Source of the DNA: Planctomycetota bacterium
GTDB lineage: Bacteria; Planctomycetota; Planctomycetia; Planctomycetales; Planctomycetaceae
DNA length: 34,064 nt
Assembly (NCBI GenBank): GCA_018242565.1
Contig: JAFEBR010000609.1
Location: 1-34,064, forward strand
Direction: 5' to 3'
The translations under genes were made by a program, and so were the position numbers. Of this stretch, positions 16,021 through 24,688 are shown piece by piece. The number at the start of each line of letters is the position of its first letter. Position 1 is the first letter of the stretch. The notes below the pieces were generated by a model, which was not told the origin of the DNA, made no database searches, and saw only the letters and a program-made list of their open reading frames with translations.

Positions 16021-18120
16021 ATGAACGAATCAAGAATCTGCAGCACCTGCGGCCAACCGCTCAGCACCGATGCCCCGGCAGGACTCTGTCCGGCCTGTCT
16101 GTTTCAGCGCGGACTCGACAGCCAGACGATGGATCCGGCCGTGACGGCTCCGCGTGGCCCGGCGGCCGAACCACTCACGCCCGCCGAACTGGCCCCGTTT
16201 TTTCCGCAACTGGAAATCCTGTCGTGTCTGGGACGGGGGGGCATGGGGGTCGTTTATCGGGCCCGACAAAAGTCGCTGGACCGACTCGTCGCGCTGAAGA
16301 TTCTGGCCCCCGAGCGCGAGGCGGATCCGGCCTTTTCAGAACGGTTTGCCACCGAAGCGCTGGCACTGGCTCGACTCAATCATCCGCATATTGTGACGAT
16401 TTACGACTTCGGTCAGGCGGGCACGTTTTATTACCTGCTGATGGAATTCGTCGACGGCATGAATCTGCGGGACTTGCAGCAAACCCGCCGACTGGAACCG
16501 CGCGAGGCTCTGGCCATCGTGCCCCCCATCTGTGAGGCACTGCAGTTTGCCCATGACCATGGCATTGTGCACCGCGATATCAAGCCGGCCAATCTGCTGC
16601 TCGATAAACAGGGGCGAGTGAAAATCGCCGACTTTGGTATCGCCACGATCCTCGACAGACGGAATGCCGACGCGGCTGAGCAGGCGGCGGGCACACCGGG
16701 CTACGCAGCCCCCGAACAAGTGTCGCATCCGCAACAGACCGATCATCGAGCCGACATCTACTCGCTGGGCGTCGTGTTGTACGAACTGCTGACTGGAGAA
16801 CTTCCCACCCGACAACTTGAGCCCCCGTCGAAGAAAGTGCAGATCGATGTCAGGCTGGATGAGATCGTGCTGCGCGCCCTGGAACAAAACCCAGACCGCC
16901 GCTATGCCCAGGTCAGCCAGTTCAAAACGCAAATTGATAACGTCACGACGGCCGCGACGCATTCCCCCAAAGCGGAATCCTCGACAGTACAACCGGCTTT
17001 CAAATGGTTCGACAGGGATGCGTGGACGATCTGTAATGTCCCCATCGTCGGAGTTCGCGATGGCCGCGCTTGGCCATGGTTTCCCGGTCTGGCAATATTG
17101 GCGGCGACCAGCGCCGTGGTGGCGTTTTTCTGCTCGATTTTGGTCGTTTTGATCACCGGCCATCGACTGGCCGACATCAACCCGCTACTGGCCATACCAT
17201 CCCTGTACGCCGCTCTATTCATCCCCGCATTGATTGTGCGACGGGCGCTGAAAGCGCCACACGAAAAACTCAGGCAACTGCCGGCGATTCCCGCTGTGCC
17301 CGCGGTCCCACCTCCGGAGTGGGCCTTGCGGATGGCATCGCGGTCTACTGCCAGTCGACGGGCCTGGCGACTGGTGTTGATGTCCGCCGGGTTCTTTTTC
17401 ACAGGCTGCTTTCTGGCCCCCGGGTATGAAGTCACACAACTTTCGGGCGCCTATCATTGGAGATCGGTGCTGACGGCCGGTTGGCCAAATCCGTGGCTGT
17501 ATCAGATCCAGGAGTTCAATCCAGGACAGAACTGGCAAGAAGTGCATCTGACCCGTTTGTCTTTTTTCTGTGGGCTTGCCGCGGCTCTGGTGTGGTTCAT
17601 GTTTTGGCGCTATGCCCTCGCCGAGGAACGGGCCAGCGGCATTCTCGAACCCGCGGATCGTGTGTTTGCCCCGCGCCGGCAAATGAATGCCGATGGCACA
17701 CCACGAGTGGACTGGTCACACGTGGGCGTATTGACAGGCGGATTGTGTGCTACCACGTGTGTGGGACTGGGGCTGATGACCGCTGGAATGGTCAGGTTTC
17801 TCGGGGCCGCAGGGATGTTACCGACGCTGATCCCCATGGCCATGCCCCCGCTGTTTGTGGGTTTCTCGCAGATCGTCCGCTGGAGTCTGCACGGCCAGAC
17901 CGATCAGTTACCGGTGTATCGAATCCGTCCCCGGTATCTGGTGATCAGCGTCGTGCTGTTGTTCGTGATCGTGGTGGCGCTAGCCCTGTGGGCCGCTGCA
18001 CGACAGCAAAGCTTTCAACCGCCTCACCCGTCGGGCGAATCCCGATTGCCCGAGACGGGCGTAATTCAGCCACCCGCATCAGTGGACGCCGGCAAGCCTT
18101 CGGAACAGGTTGGGGAATAG
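16021..18120 (+). CDS. Membrane Ser/Thr protein kinase with N-terminal zinc ribbon
   Basis: 699 residues from the ATG at 16021 (AAGG 8 nt upstream); an ATG at 16003 has no ribosome site. Cys7/Cys10/Cys23/Cys26 form a zinc ribbon (CSTC...CPAC). The Hanks-type kinase domain covers about 65-320: glycine loop GRGGMGVVY at 71-79, catalytic Lys93 (VALKIL), HRDIKPAN at 184-191 and DFG at 204-206, followed by an APE motif, so all key residues are present and it should be active. The C-terminal half carries about six hydrophobic segments (near 350-380, 385-405, 455-475, 515-540, 570-620, 640-660) instead of the single helix plus sensor domain seen in PknB. It follows the ECF sigma gene, suggesting phosphorylation control of that sigma factor or a shared envelope stimulus (inference). 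Confidence 0.93.
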   Translation: MNESRICSTCGQPLSTDAPAGLCPACLFQRGLDSQTMDPAVTAPRGPAAEPLTPAELAPFFPQLEILSCLGRGGMGVVYRARQKSLDRLVALKILAPEREADPAFSERFATEALALARLNHPHIVTIYDFGQAGTFYYLLMEFVDGMNLRDLQQTRRLEPREALAIVPPICEALQFAHDHGIVHRDIKPANLLLDKQGRVKIADFGIATILDRRNADAAEQAAGTPGYAAPEQVSHPQQTDHRADIYSLGVVLYELLTGELPTRQLEPPSKKVQIDVRLDEIVLRALEQNPDRRYAQVSQFKTQIDNVTTAATHSPKAESSTVQPAFKWFDRDAWTICNVPIVGVRDGRAWPWFPGLAILAATSAVVAFFCSILVVLITGHRLADINPLLAIPSLYAALFIPALIVRRALKAPHEKLRQLPAIPAVPAVPPPEWALRMASRSTASRRAWRLVLMSAGFFFTGCFLAPGYEVTQLSGAYHWRSVLTAGWPNPWLYQIQEFNPGQNWQEVHLTRLSFFCGLAAALVWFMFWRYALAEERASGILEPADRVFAPRRQMNADGTPRVDWSHVGVLTGGLCATTCVGLGLMTAGMVRFLGAAGMLPTLIPMAMPPLFVGFSQIVRWSLHGQTDQLPVYRIRPRYLVISVVLLFVIVVALALWAAARQQSFQPPHPSGESRLPETGVIQPPASVDAGKPSEQVGE

Positions 18121-18325
18121 CAACCTCACGAGTTGACACTGAGGCGAAGCAGAGCCACGCGACCAGTCCCCGGCCTCGTGCCAGTCTGAGATCAAGATTG
18201 GTATGCTATGACCGGAGCACGCTACCGGTCACATCCGGAATGGCGTGTCGACCGGATGAGAGAGACAGAAAAACAGTACGTAACACGGCAGCACGACCGA
18301 AATTCCGGGATGCAAGCACACCATC

Positions 18326-18607
18326 ATGGGTCAACGGCGGAAGGTTTACACAGCGGAGTTCAAGGCCCGGGTGGCGCTGGCCGCGATCAAAGGGGCACAG
18401 ACCGTCGCCCAGTTGGCCACGCAATATCAAGTTCATCCGACACAGATCCAGCGCTGGAAAAAGCAGTTCCTGGAAGGTGCGGAAGGAGTTCTGGCCGATG
18501 TCGCCAGCGCTCACAACAACTCTCCGAAGAAAACTGAGACGGCGGCTGACTTGATGAAACAGATTGCCCATTTGCAGAGGCAAGTGGGCTTTCTCAAGCG
18601 ACGTTGA
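18326..18607 (+). CDS. IS3-family transposase OrfA-like protein, solo remnant
   Basis: 93 residues. YTAEFKARVALAAI opens a helix-turn-helix (QLATQYQVHPTQIQRWKKQF) followed by a short leucine-zipper end (LMKQIAHLQRQVGFLKRR), which is the OrfA layout of the IS3 family. OrfA normally binds the element's ends and is joined by frameshifting to OrfB, the DDE integrase. No rve-type integrase frame follows within the next kilobase on either strand, and no convincing terminal inverted repeats flank it, so this looks like a decayed or partial insertion. A 7-bp inverted repeat (TGACCGG/CCGGTCA) at 18209-18231 lies upstream and could be a relic of an end, but that is weak. Confidence 0.75.
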   Translation: MGQRRKVYTAEFKARVALAAIKGAQTVAQLATQYQVHPTQIQRWKKQFLEGAEGVLADVASAHNNSPKKTETAADLMKQIAHLQRQVGFLKRR

Positions 18608-18990
18608 CCAAACCGGTACGGGCCCGACACATGCCAAGCCGATCTCGCTCCTCGGGGAACGAAACGTCGCCGAAACTGTACGTCGACGGAGTTTTTCGCA
18701 GTGAACTCCAAATCGTGGGCGACGGTGCGTGATATTTGGCGGGCAGCACCGCCTGTCCCTTTGAGTCGTACATCAGCCTGAGCCGAGCGATACCACCAAC
18801 GGCCATGTACGTCGCCGACTTTGAGGTTAACGTCTCAAGGGATCCTGCGGTCATGCCGGGTGCAGGGCCAAGGTGTGCGATACGACCTTGCGGCCGAGGC
18901 GAGGGAGTGCGAAAGGCGCAGGCTGACGACCAGGTCCTGGAGTCGGCGCACCCAATGTCATCCGCATATCAACCAAATTCGGAGTTGGCC
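18608..18990. other. Gene-free stretch after the IS3 remnant
   Basis: No gene is supported on the plus strand. On the minus strand an 86-codon frame (18594-18854) has a normal-looking composition (for example ARLRLMYDSKGQAVLPAKY) and no relative I recognise. It may be a fragment of an older gene cut by the insertion, or chance. No terminator or IS end is evident. Confidence 0.3.
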
Positions 18991-20106
18991 ATGTTTGACC
19001 AGAAACTGTTATTCAGGATCATGCTGTGGTCACTGGCGGCGACGGCGGTGCTCGGGGTGACGGCCGTGCTGACGGCCCGTATGGATGTCGTCGGTCGGGT
19101 CACAGGCACGGCGATTGTCACCACCTGCGCAGCCGCCATTTTATGGCGGTCTGCCGTACGTTTTGAGAACAATCTGACGTCGGTCCGCCTGTCTCAAACC
19201 GGCGCACTGGCGTTTTACCTGCTCACGATCGCCGCGATCTGGGGAGAGCAGTATTCCGGAGAACTCTGGGGAACGGCCGGGGCCTGTCTCGGCAGCCTGC
19301 TCACCGCGGCCACAGGCTGGTCGCTGCGGCGACAAAAGGCGTATGTCTACCCAGGGTGGGTGGCCAGTGTCGTGTCGATTGTCTGCGGCATCTGCTGGCT
19401 GAGGGGGATCTGGACAGACGGTTATGACAGTCGCATTGCCGCCACCGGGTTTTCAATCGCCATGTGGAGCAGCCTGGCGGCACTGTGCCTGATCGGTCAG
19501 GGAGCAAATCCCTATCGTCCCTGGCGCTGGATCGGCGTCGTGGCGGCCGCTGTGGGTCTTGGGATATCCGAGTATGCGATTTACCACAGCTTCTCCGAGG
19601 CCTGGGTGCATCAGGGCATGTTTGTGGCCGGATCCATCGCGTTCTGCGTGATCCATGCGGTGCTCTGCACGTGCCACGACATCCTCACAACGAAACTGCC
19701 GATCCGCCGAGTGGCCATTGCTTCCACGATCGTGACCGCGGCACTGGCCGATGCGATCATCATTCAGAAACAGTTAGCCGACCAACTGGTGATTCGCCTG
19801 ACAATCGCCGCGGCCATGGTCGCATCCACAAGCACCATCGCCACGGCATTCCTGCTGCAGAGACACTGGAAGAAATCACAGGACGAGCCGGCTGATGTCT
19901 GCGGTCCGGTTGCGGCCACCGAAGAGACCGAGTCGAGCTACACATCGATTCGTGTCGAATGTCCAGAATGTCGGCACTCGGTTCCGCTGGCTTTGGGCGA
20001 TTCGACCTGTCCGCACTGTGGCCTGAGATTTCACATCGAACTCTACCGAGCCACGGCGGCGGGCGGCCATGAACGAGACAACTCCCTGGCGTTTGGCCAC
20101 GGATAG
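18991..20106 (+). CDS. Polytopic membrane protein with C-terminal zinc ribbon, unknown function
   Basis: 371 residues from the ATG at 18991, which has GGAG 6 nt upstream. The frame is open further back, with another ATG at 18955, but without a ribosome site. About eight to nine hydrophobic segments fill residues 8-300. After a short polar linker come Cys324, Cys327, Cys340 and Cys343 (CPEC...CPHC), a rubredoxin-like zinc ribbon, then a Gly/Ala-rich tail. Zinc ribbons on membrane proteins are frequent in Planctomycetota (the kinase at 16021 has one at its other end), but I do not recognise this family. No neighbour shows its role. The upstream side is the degraded IS3 region, so it probably has its own promoter. 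Confidence 0.75.
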   Translation: MFDQKLLFRIMLWSLAATAVLGVTAVLTARMDVVGRVTGTAIVTTCAAAILWRSAVRFENNLTSVRLSQTGALAFYLLTIAAIWGEQYSGELWGTAGACLGSLLTAATGWSLRRQKAYVYPGWVASVVSIVCGICWLRGIWTDGYDSRIAATGFSIAMWSSLAALCLIGQGANPYRPWRWIGVVAAAVGLGISEYAIYHSFSEAWVHQGMFVAGSIAFCVIHAVLCTCHDILTTKLPIRRVAIASTIVTAALADAIIIQKQLADQLVIRLTIAAAMVASTSTIATAFLLQRHWKKSQDEPADVCGPVAATEETESSYTSIRVECPECRHSVPLALGDSTCPHCGLRFHIELYRATAAGGHERDNSLAFGHG

Positions 20107-20335
20107 CCACGGCCTGGCATGCACCGCCGATCGTCGTCGAGACAGATTCTGGCACGGCCGATTCTCGGAGTGCCAGGCAACCGCGAGCACGTGGGTGGCA
20201 CATGGTCGCTTCAACAGCGCGTCGCGAGACCACAGACTCAACTTCGAGTTCGTATCCAAGGGGTGCTGGACACCGTCCACCCAGATATGGACTTTGCGGC
20301 AGCAGGCAAACAGCGTGGCCCAAGGATCGGGTGTT

Positions 20336-20776
20336 TCACTCGTGGGGTTCGCCGTTCGATGTACCGCGGCGTAAGCGATCCGCCTCGGCTTCCAGTTCGC
20401 GACGCAGGCGATTGAGATTCAACTGCCGGGAGTTCATCGCACGGCGGAAGACGCGCAGCGAGAGCCAGTCGAGCGCCGCCAGGAGCATGACCCAGAATGT
20501 CAGGAGCAACAGGCCAGACGCCATGACTGTGAAGGCACGGGCGGAGCTGTTGGTGCTCATGTAATCCAGAACGGGCACAAATAAGCCCAACAGCATCAGC
20601 AGCACGGCGACCTGCAGGCGACGACGGAACTGCGTGCGGTAGAACGATTTCTCGCGATCCGAGAGTGTGGCGTTGCCGCGATGCTCGCTCCATTGGGCCC
20701 GATGCCAGCGAAATAAGGCCCCACCGCCGAGAATCAGGGCTGTGCCGAACACCAGCGAGACGAGGAGGTCCATCAT
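20336..20776 (-). CDS. Small membrane protein of unknown function
   Basis: 146 residues if translation starts at the ATG at 20776; a second ATG at 20773 and a TTG at 20788 are alternatives, with an AAGGA about 12 nt upstream. There are three hydrophobic segments at about 3-20, 52-70 and 80-100. The segments are separated by Arg-rich loops (SDREKSFYRTQFRRR), and the protein ends in an Arg/Glu-rich, possibly coiled tail (LNRLRRELEAEADRLRR). Positive charge between helices suggests an inner-membrane protein. It is transcribed divergently from nrdJ. I recognise no domain, and nothing suggests a functional link with nrdJ. Confidence 0.65.
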   Translation of the reverse strand: MMDLLVSLVFGTALILGGGALFRWHRAQWSEHRGNATLSDREKSFYRTQFRRRLQVAVLLMLLGLFVPVLDYMSTNSSARAFTVMASGLLLLTFWVMLLAALDWLSLRVFRRAMNSRQLNLNRLRRELEAEADRLRRGTSNGEPHE

Positions 20777-20904
20777 GCCGCGCCCCAATCCTTCATGCGA
20801 TCTTCATTGGTCTTCATTTTTTTAAATTTCGGTAACCCCTATGTTCGACTGGCGTTTACGTTGATTCCGCTCGGTTCGGGGGTCAGGAAACGTCAGCGGC
20901 GATA

Positions 20905-20932
20905 TTGACAATCCGGAGTGCCGGTTTATATT
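20905..20932 (+). promoter_or_regulatory. Sigma70-type promoter of nrdJ
   Basis: A perfect TTGACA at 20905-20910 and TATATT at 20927-20932 (five of six to consensus) are separated by 16 bp. The predicted start is about 20939. It is the best housekeeping promoter visible in the window and would give nrdJ a leader of about 220 nt. Confidence 0.65.
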
Positions 20933-20945
20933 GGCATCCTCTTCA

Positions 20946-20995
20946 CACCCACAACATTGTGGGTGCAGGGGCGGCTCAAAGCCCTACATGTTGTG
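20946..20995 (+). promoter_or_regulatory. Palindrome and alternative stem at the start of the nrdJ leader
   Basis: CACCCACAA at 20946-20954 and TTGTGGGTG at 20957-20965 form a perfect 9-bp inverted repeat with a 2-bp centre, 7 to 26 bp after the predicted transcription start, an ideal repressor position. In addition CACAACAT (20950-20957) is perfectly complementary to ATGTTGTG (20988-20995), and that stem would enclose a GGGC/GCCC hairpin (20969-20984). The two pairings share bases and exclude each other. It does not match the NrdR box consensus and I see no B12 box. Further short hairpins lie at 21058-21075 and 21104-21131. Confidence 0.5.
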
Positions 20996-21162
20996 CCATC
21001 TCTTTTTCACCAGACTTGATTTTTTACTGATCAACAGTATAGTTGAAGGCTGGGATTTGCCGATACTTTTCGGCAGCAGAGATCTGTTTTGTTACGGTCA
21101 GTTGCCCCTCGGAAATGATTTATCGTGGGGCGAGTTACGCGCAGGAATCTTTTAAGGAACGC

Positions 21163-24156
21163 ATGATGCGTACAAAGCACGGAAAAGCTGCTAACGGTCG
21201 TATTTCTACCACAGGCCGCGGGGTACAGGAACCGTCCCTGGAATTTGCTGGGCCCACCGCCATGAAAGTCCCGTCTTATTTCTGCCCCGAGGGCATCGAC
21301 CCGTTCGAAACGGTGGAATGGGACAAACGCTCGGCTCACATTAAAGACGAAAACGGGAAGATTCTGTTCGAGCAGAAGGACTGCGAAGTTCCCGTCGCCT
21401 GGTCGGCCCTCGCGACCAACGTCGTGGTGAGTAAGTACTTCTACGGGGAAGCGGGCACTCCCGAACGCGAGTCGAGCGTGCGGCAGGTCATCTACCGGGT
21501 GGCCCGCACGATCGCCGACTGGGGCACCAAAGACGGTTATTTCGCCTCACAAGAAGATGGCGAGAACTTCTACCGTGAACTGGCCTGGCTGTGCCTGCAT
21601 CAGCACGGTTGCTTCAATTCGCCCGTGTGGTTCAACGTCGGTCTGTACCACCAGTACGGGGTGCGCGGCAGTCGCGGCAACTACCGCTGGGACACCGAAA
21701 CCAATTCGATTCAGCGTCCCGACACGCCGTATGAATATCCGCAGGCCTCGGCCTGTTTTATTCAATCGGTCGACGACAACATGGAAGACATCATGCGCCT
21801 GGCGACCAGCGAGGCGATGCTCTTCAAGTTCGGATCGGGCACTGGCACCGACCTGTCGACCATTCGCAGTTCGAAAGAAAAGCTGTCGGGCGGCGGTGTG
21901 CCTTCGGGTCCGCTGTCGTTCATGCGGGTGTATGACCAGATTGCGGCTGTCGTGAAGTCTGGTGGCAAGACCCGCCGGGCCGCGAAGATGCAGAGCCTGA
22001 AGGACTGGCACCCCGACATCCTGGAATTCATCCAGGCGAAAGCCAAGGAAGAAAAGAAGGCCCGCACGCTGATCGCCAGCGGCGAGTATGAATCGAACTT
22101 CAATGGCGAAGCCTACAGTTCGATCATGTTCCAGAATGCGAACCTGTCGGTCCGCGTGAGCGACGAGTTCATGCAAGCCGTGCAGAATGACGGTGCCTGG
22201 CGGACGCGGTGTGTCACCGACAAGGCCAAGTTCGGTCCGGAATACAAGTCGCGGTATCTGTTCCGACAGATGGCCGAAGGGACCTGGTATTGCGGCGACC
22301 CGGGCGTGCAGTACGACACCACGATCAATCGCTGGCACACCTGCCCGAACTCCGGGCCGATCAATGCCAGCAATCCGTGCAGCGAGTACATGTTCCTGGA
22401 CGACACGGCGTGCAACCTGTCGAGCCTGAACCTGAAGAAGTTCCAGCGGGCCGACGGAACGTTCGACGTCGAACGCTACGTCCGCGCCGCGTCGATCTAC
22501 ATCACCGCCCAGGAAATCCTGGTGGATCACGCCAGCTATCCGACGCCGATGATTGCCGAAAACAGTCACCGGTTCCGTCCGCTGGGTCTGGGCTTTGCCA
22601 ACCTGGGCAGCCTGCTGATGTCGATGGGCATTCCGTACGACAGCGATGCCGGCCGCGGAATCTGCGGGGCCTTGACCGCCCTGCTGACCGGGCAGGCTTA
22701 CCTCACGTCGAGTGAGATTTCGGGCAACATCGGTCCGTTCGCGGGATACAAAGAAAACGAACAGGCGATGTTGAATGTGATGCAGATGCATCGGGATGCG
22801 GTCGAGAACATCGACCCCGCGTGTCCGACCTATCTGCGTGACGCAGCCCGCAAGGTGTGGAACGACTGCCTGGCTTCGGGCAAGGTCAACGGTTACCGCA
22901 ATGCGCAGGCCACCGTGCTCGCCCCGACCGGAACGATCGCGTTCATGATGGACTGCGACACGACCGGCATCGAGCCTGACATCGCTTTGGTCAAGTACAA
23001 GCAGTTGGCCGGCGGCGGCATGCTGAAAATCGTGAACCGGACTGTCCCGACGGCGCTCAAGACGCTGGGTTACAGTCAGGAACAGATTGATGCGATCATT
23101 GCGTCGATCGATCAGCACGACACGATTGAAGGTGCTCCGAATCTGAAGGCCGAGCACTTGCCGGTCTTCGATTGTGCCTTCAAGCCGCAGAACGGCAAGC
23201 GGTCGATTCCGTGGCGGGCCCACGTCACGATGATGGCCGCCGCGCAACCGTTCCTGTCGGGTGCGATTTCGAAAACGGTCAACATGCCGGAAGAATCGAC
23301 GGTCGAAGACATCGAGAACGCCTACATGGAAGGCTGGAAACTCGGTCTGAAAGCCCTGGCGATTTATCGCGACGGTTCGAAGAGCAGCCAGCCCCTGGCG
23401 ACCTCGAAAGAATCGGACCGTAAGAAGAAAGGTGAAGAGCCGGTCGCTGCTGCCCCGGCTCCCGCACCGGTGGTGCCGGCGCCGTTCCGCCGTCACCTGC
23501 CGGCCACACGTCGGTCGCTGACCCACAAGTTCTCGGTGGGCGGTCACGAGGGTTACATCACCGTCGGCCTGTTTGAAGACGGCAAACCGGGTGAACTGTT
23601 CATCACGATGGCGAAAGAAGGAAGCACGATCGGCGGTCTGATGGACACGATCGGCACCCTGACGTCACTGTCGCTGCAATACGGCGTGCCCGTGGAAGCG
23701 ATGGTCAACAAATTCGCCCACATGCGGTTTGAACCGTCGGGCTGGACGGGCAATGCCGACATTCCCAATGCCAAGAGCGTTCCCGACTACATCTTCCGCT
23801 GGCTGGGGATGGAATTCATCTCGGGTTATCGGGAAGCGAATGCTCCGCAGCGGAACGGCAACGGATCGAATGGCCATGCCTCCAACGGTCACGCCGCCAC
23901 GGGTGGCAATGGGACCGTGAAATCCGCCGAGGGAAATGGCCATGTCGCCCAGGCGACTGACCATGCCCCCAGTGCCCACTCGGTGCACTCGCTGGAAGGC
24001 GCCCTGCAGTCGGCTGAAGGACCTCATGTCCGCAGCCAGCAGTTTGCCAAGTTCCAGGCTGACGCACCGGCGTGTGACAACTGCGGAGCGATCACCGTCC
24101 GTAACGGGAACTGCTACTTGTGCCACAACTGCGGCAACAGCATGGGCTGCAGTTGA
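21163..24156 (+). CDS. nrdJ: Class II (adenosylcobalamin-dependent) ribonucleotide reductase
   Basis: 997 residues from the ATG at 21163; the adjacent ATG at 21166 is better spaced (7 nt) from AAGGA at 21154-21158 and may be the real one. An in-frame extension to 21043 is rejected because it precedes that ribosome site. Catalytic core: HGCFNSPVWFNVG, ACFIQSVDDNMED, FGSGTGTDLS, Asn404-Pro-Cys406-Ser-Glu408 (the N-C-E radical triad), and APTGTIAFMMDCDTTGIEPD. After an Ala/Pro linker comes a TSCPD-like domain (FSVGGHEGYITVGLFEDG), then a Gly/Asn/His-rich linker and a terminal cysteine-rich zinc finger beginning CDNC at 971. It makes deoxyribonucleotides with or without oxygen, needing B12. It stands alone between a strong promoter and a strong terminator. 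Confidence 0.97.
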   Translation: MMRTKHGKAANGRISTTGRGVQEPSLEFAGPTAMKVPSYFCPEGIDPFETVEWDKRSAHIKDENGKILFEQKDCEVPVAWSALATNVVVSKYFYGEAGTPERESSVRQVIYRVARTIADWGTKDGYFASQEDGENFYRELAWLCLHQHGCFNSPVWFNVGLYHQYGVRGSRGNYRWDTETNSIQRPDTPYEYPQASACFIQSVDDNMEDIMRLATSEAMLFKFGSGTGTDLSTIRSSKEKLSGGGVPSGPLSFMRVYDQIAAVVKSGGKTRRAAKMQSLKDWHPDILEFIQAKAKEEKKARTLIASGEYESNFNGEAYSSIMFQNANLSVRVSDEFMQAVQNDGAWRTRCVTDKAKFGPEYKSRYLFRQMAEGTWYCGDPGVQYDTTINRWHTCPNSGPINASNPCSEYMFLDDTACNLSSLNLKKFQRADGTFDVERYVRAASIYITAQEILVDHASYPTPMIAENSHRFRPLGLGFANLGSLLMSMGIPYDSDAGRGICGALTALLTGQAYLTSSEISGNIGPFAGYKENEQAMLNVMQMHRDAVENIDPACPTYLRDAARKVWNDCLASGKVNGYRNAQATVLAPTGTIAFMMDCDTTGIEPDIALVKYKQLAGGGMLKIVNRTVPTALKTLGYSQEQIDAIIASIDQHDTIEGAPNLKAEHLPVFDCAFKPQNGKRSIPWRAHVTMMAAAQPFLSGAISKTVNMPEESTVEDIENAYMEGWKLGLKALAIYRDGSKSSQPLATSKESDRKKKGEEPVAAAPAPAPVVPAPFRRHLPATRRSLTHKFSVGGHEGYITVGLFEDGKPGELFITMAKEGSTIGGLMDTIGTLTSLSLQYGVPVEAMVNKFAHMRFEPSGWTGNADIPNAKSVPDYIFRWLGMEFISGYREANAPQRNGNGSNGHASNGHAATGGNGTVKSAEGNGHVAQATDHAPSAHSVHSLEGALQSAEGPHVRSQQFAKFQADAPACDNCGAITVRNGNCYLCHNCGNSMGCS

Positions 24157-24227
24157 TGGTGCCTTAGCGAAGGCAGTCACTTTCAGTGGGGCGTAATGGA
24201 ACCCAGCACGGAAGCTCGCCCCCATCG

Positions 24228-24267
24228 GAAGCGCCTCGGTCCCTCACCGAGGCGCTTCTGTTTTTTT
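24228..24267 (+). terminator. Rho-independent terminator of nrdJ
   Basis: A perfect 13-bp stem (24228-24240 with 24246-24258), a 5-nt loop and TG followed by seven T at 24261-24267. It lies 72 bp after the nrdJ stop. A smaller 6-bp hairpin (24160-24175) precedes it. Confidence 0.95.
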
Positions 24268-24688
24268 ACAGGCTCCTCCCCGCGCTGCTGCCACTGCTCG
24301 TTCGCCAGCGCCTCGTCAGTCGTCGTGATCATTGTCTGCCCTGATGCAGCCGAGCGCGCGATCTTCCGTCCTGTCTGACGCCAGCCAGACAGCCGATCGG
24401 ACACCGTGGGAGTTACGGCCAGCAGCAAGACACGCTGCCAGCCGGCCAACTTCATCCGTCAGTCCGGCGATCTCGCCGGAGCAGATGACGACCACAGCCC
24501 CCGTGTTCCAGACGACCGCATCGAGGCCAGAAATCTTTGCTGCCCTTGCGGAATTCTGTGTACAGCGGCAACACCACCAGGCAAAAAACTCCACAAACTA
24601 TTGTCACATATACACTTAAAATATTTTCTTCGAACTGACGAGTTTTTTCCTGAATTCGATGATCCGCATGCCACTTGATTGCGTTTCC
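24268..24688. other. Gene-poor stretch with a possible minus-strand gene remnant
   Basis: No gene is firmly supported. On the minus strand, 24594-24316 encodes 92 codons with GC-rich third positions, like the real genes around it, and a natural-looking sequence (AVVWNTGAVVVICSGEIAGL, GVRSAVWLASDRTEDRALG). No ribosome site precedes it and I recognise no family, so it may be the 3' remnant of a lost gene. From about 24595 on, the DNA becomes AT-rich, as expected for the promoter of the SPFH gene. Confidence 0.3.

Noticed and set aside
20946-20965. NrdR box
   Set aside because: The palindrome matches only a couple of positions of the NrdR consensus, and the weak second copy is 34 bp away rather than the usual 31-32.
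20939-21162. Cobalamin riboswitch upstream of nrdJ
   Set aside because: Expected from the biology, but I find no B12-box or other conserved cobalamin-riboswitch sequence by eye. An Rfam scan would settle it.
21547-23547. A 666-codon open frame antisense to nrdJ
   Set aside because: It is a shadow of the GC-rich third positions of nrdJ. The translation is Arg/His-rich with no domain, and the plus strand has an unmistakable class II reductase.
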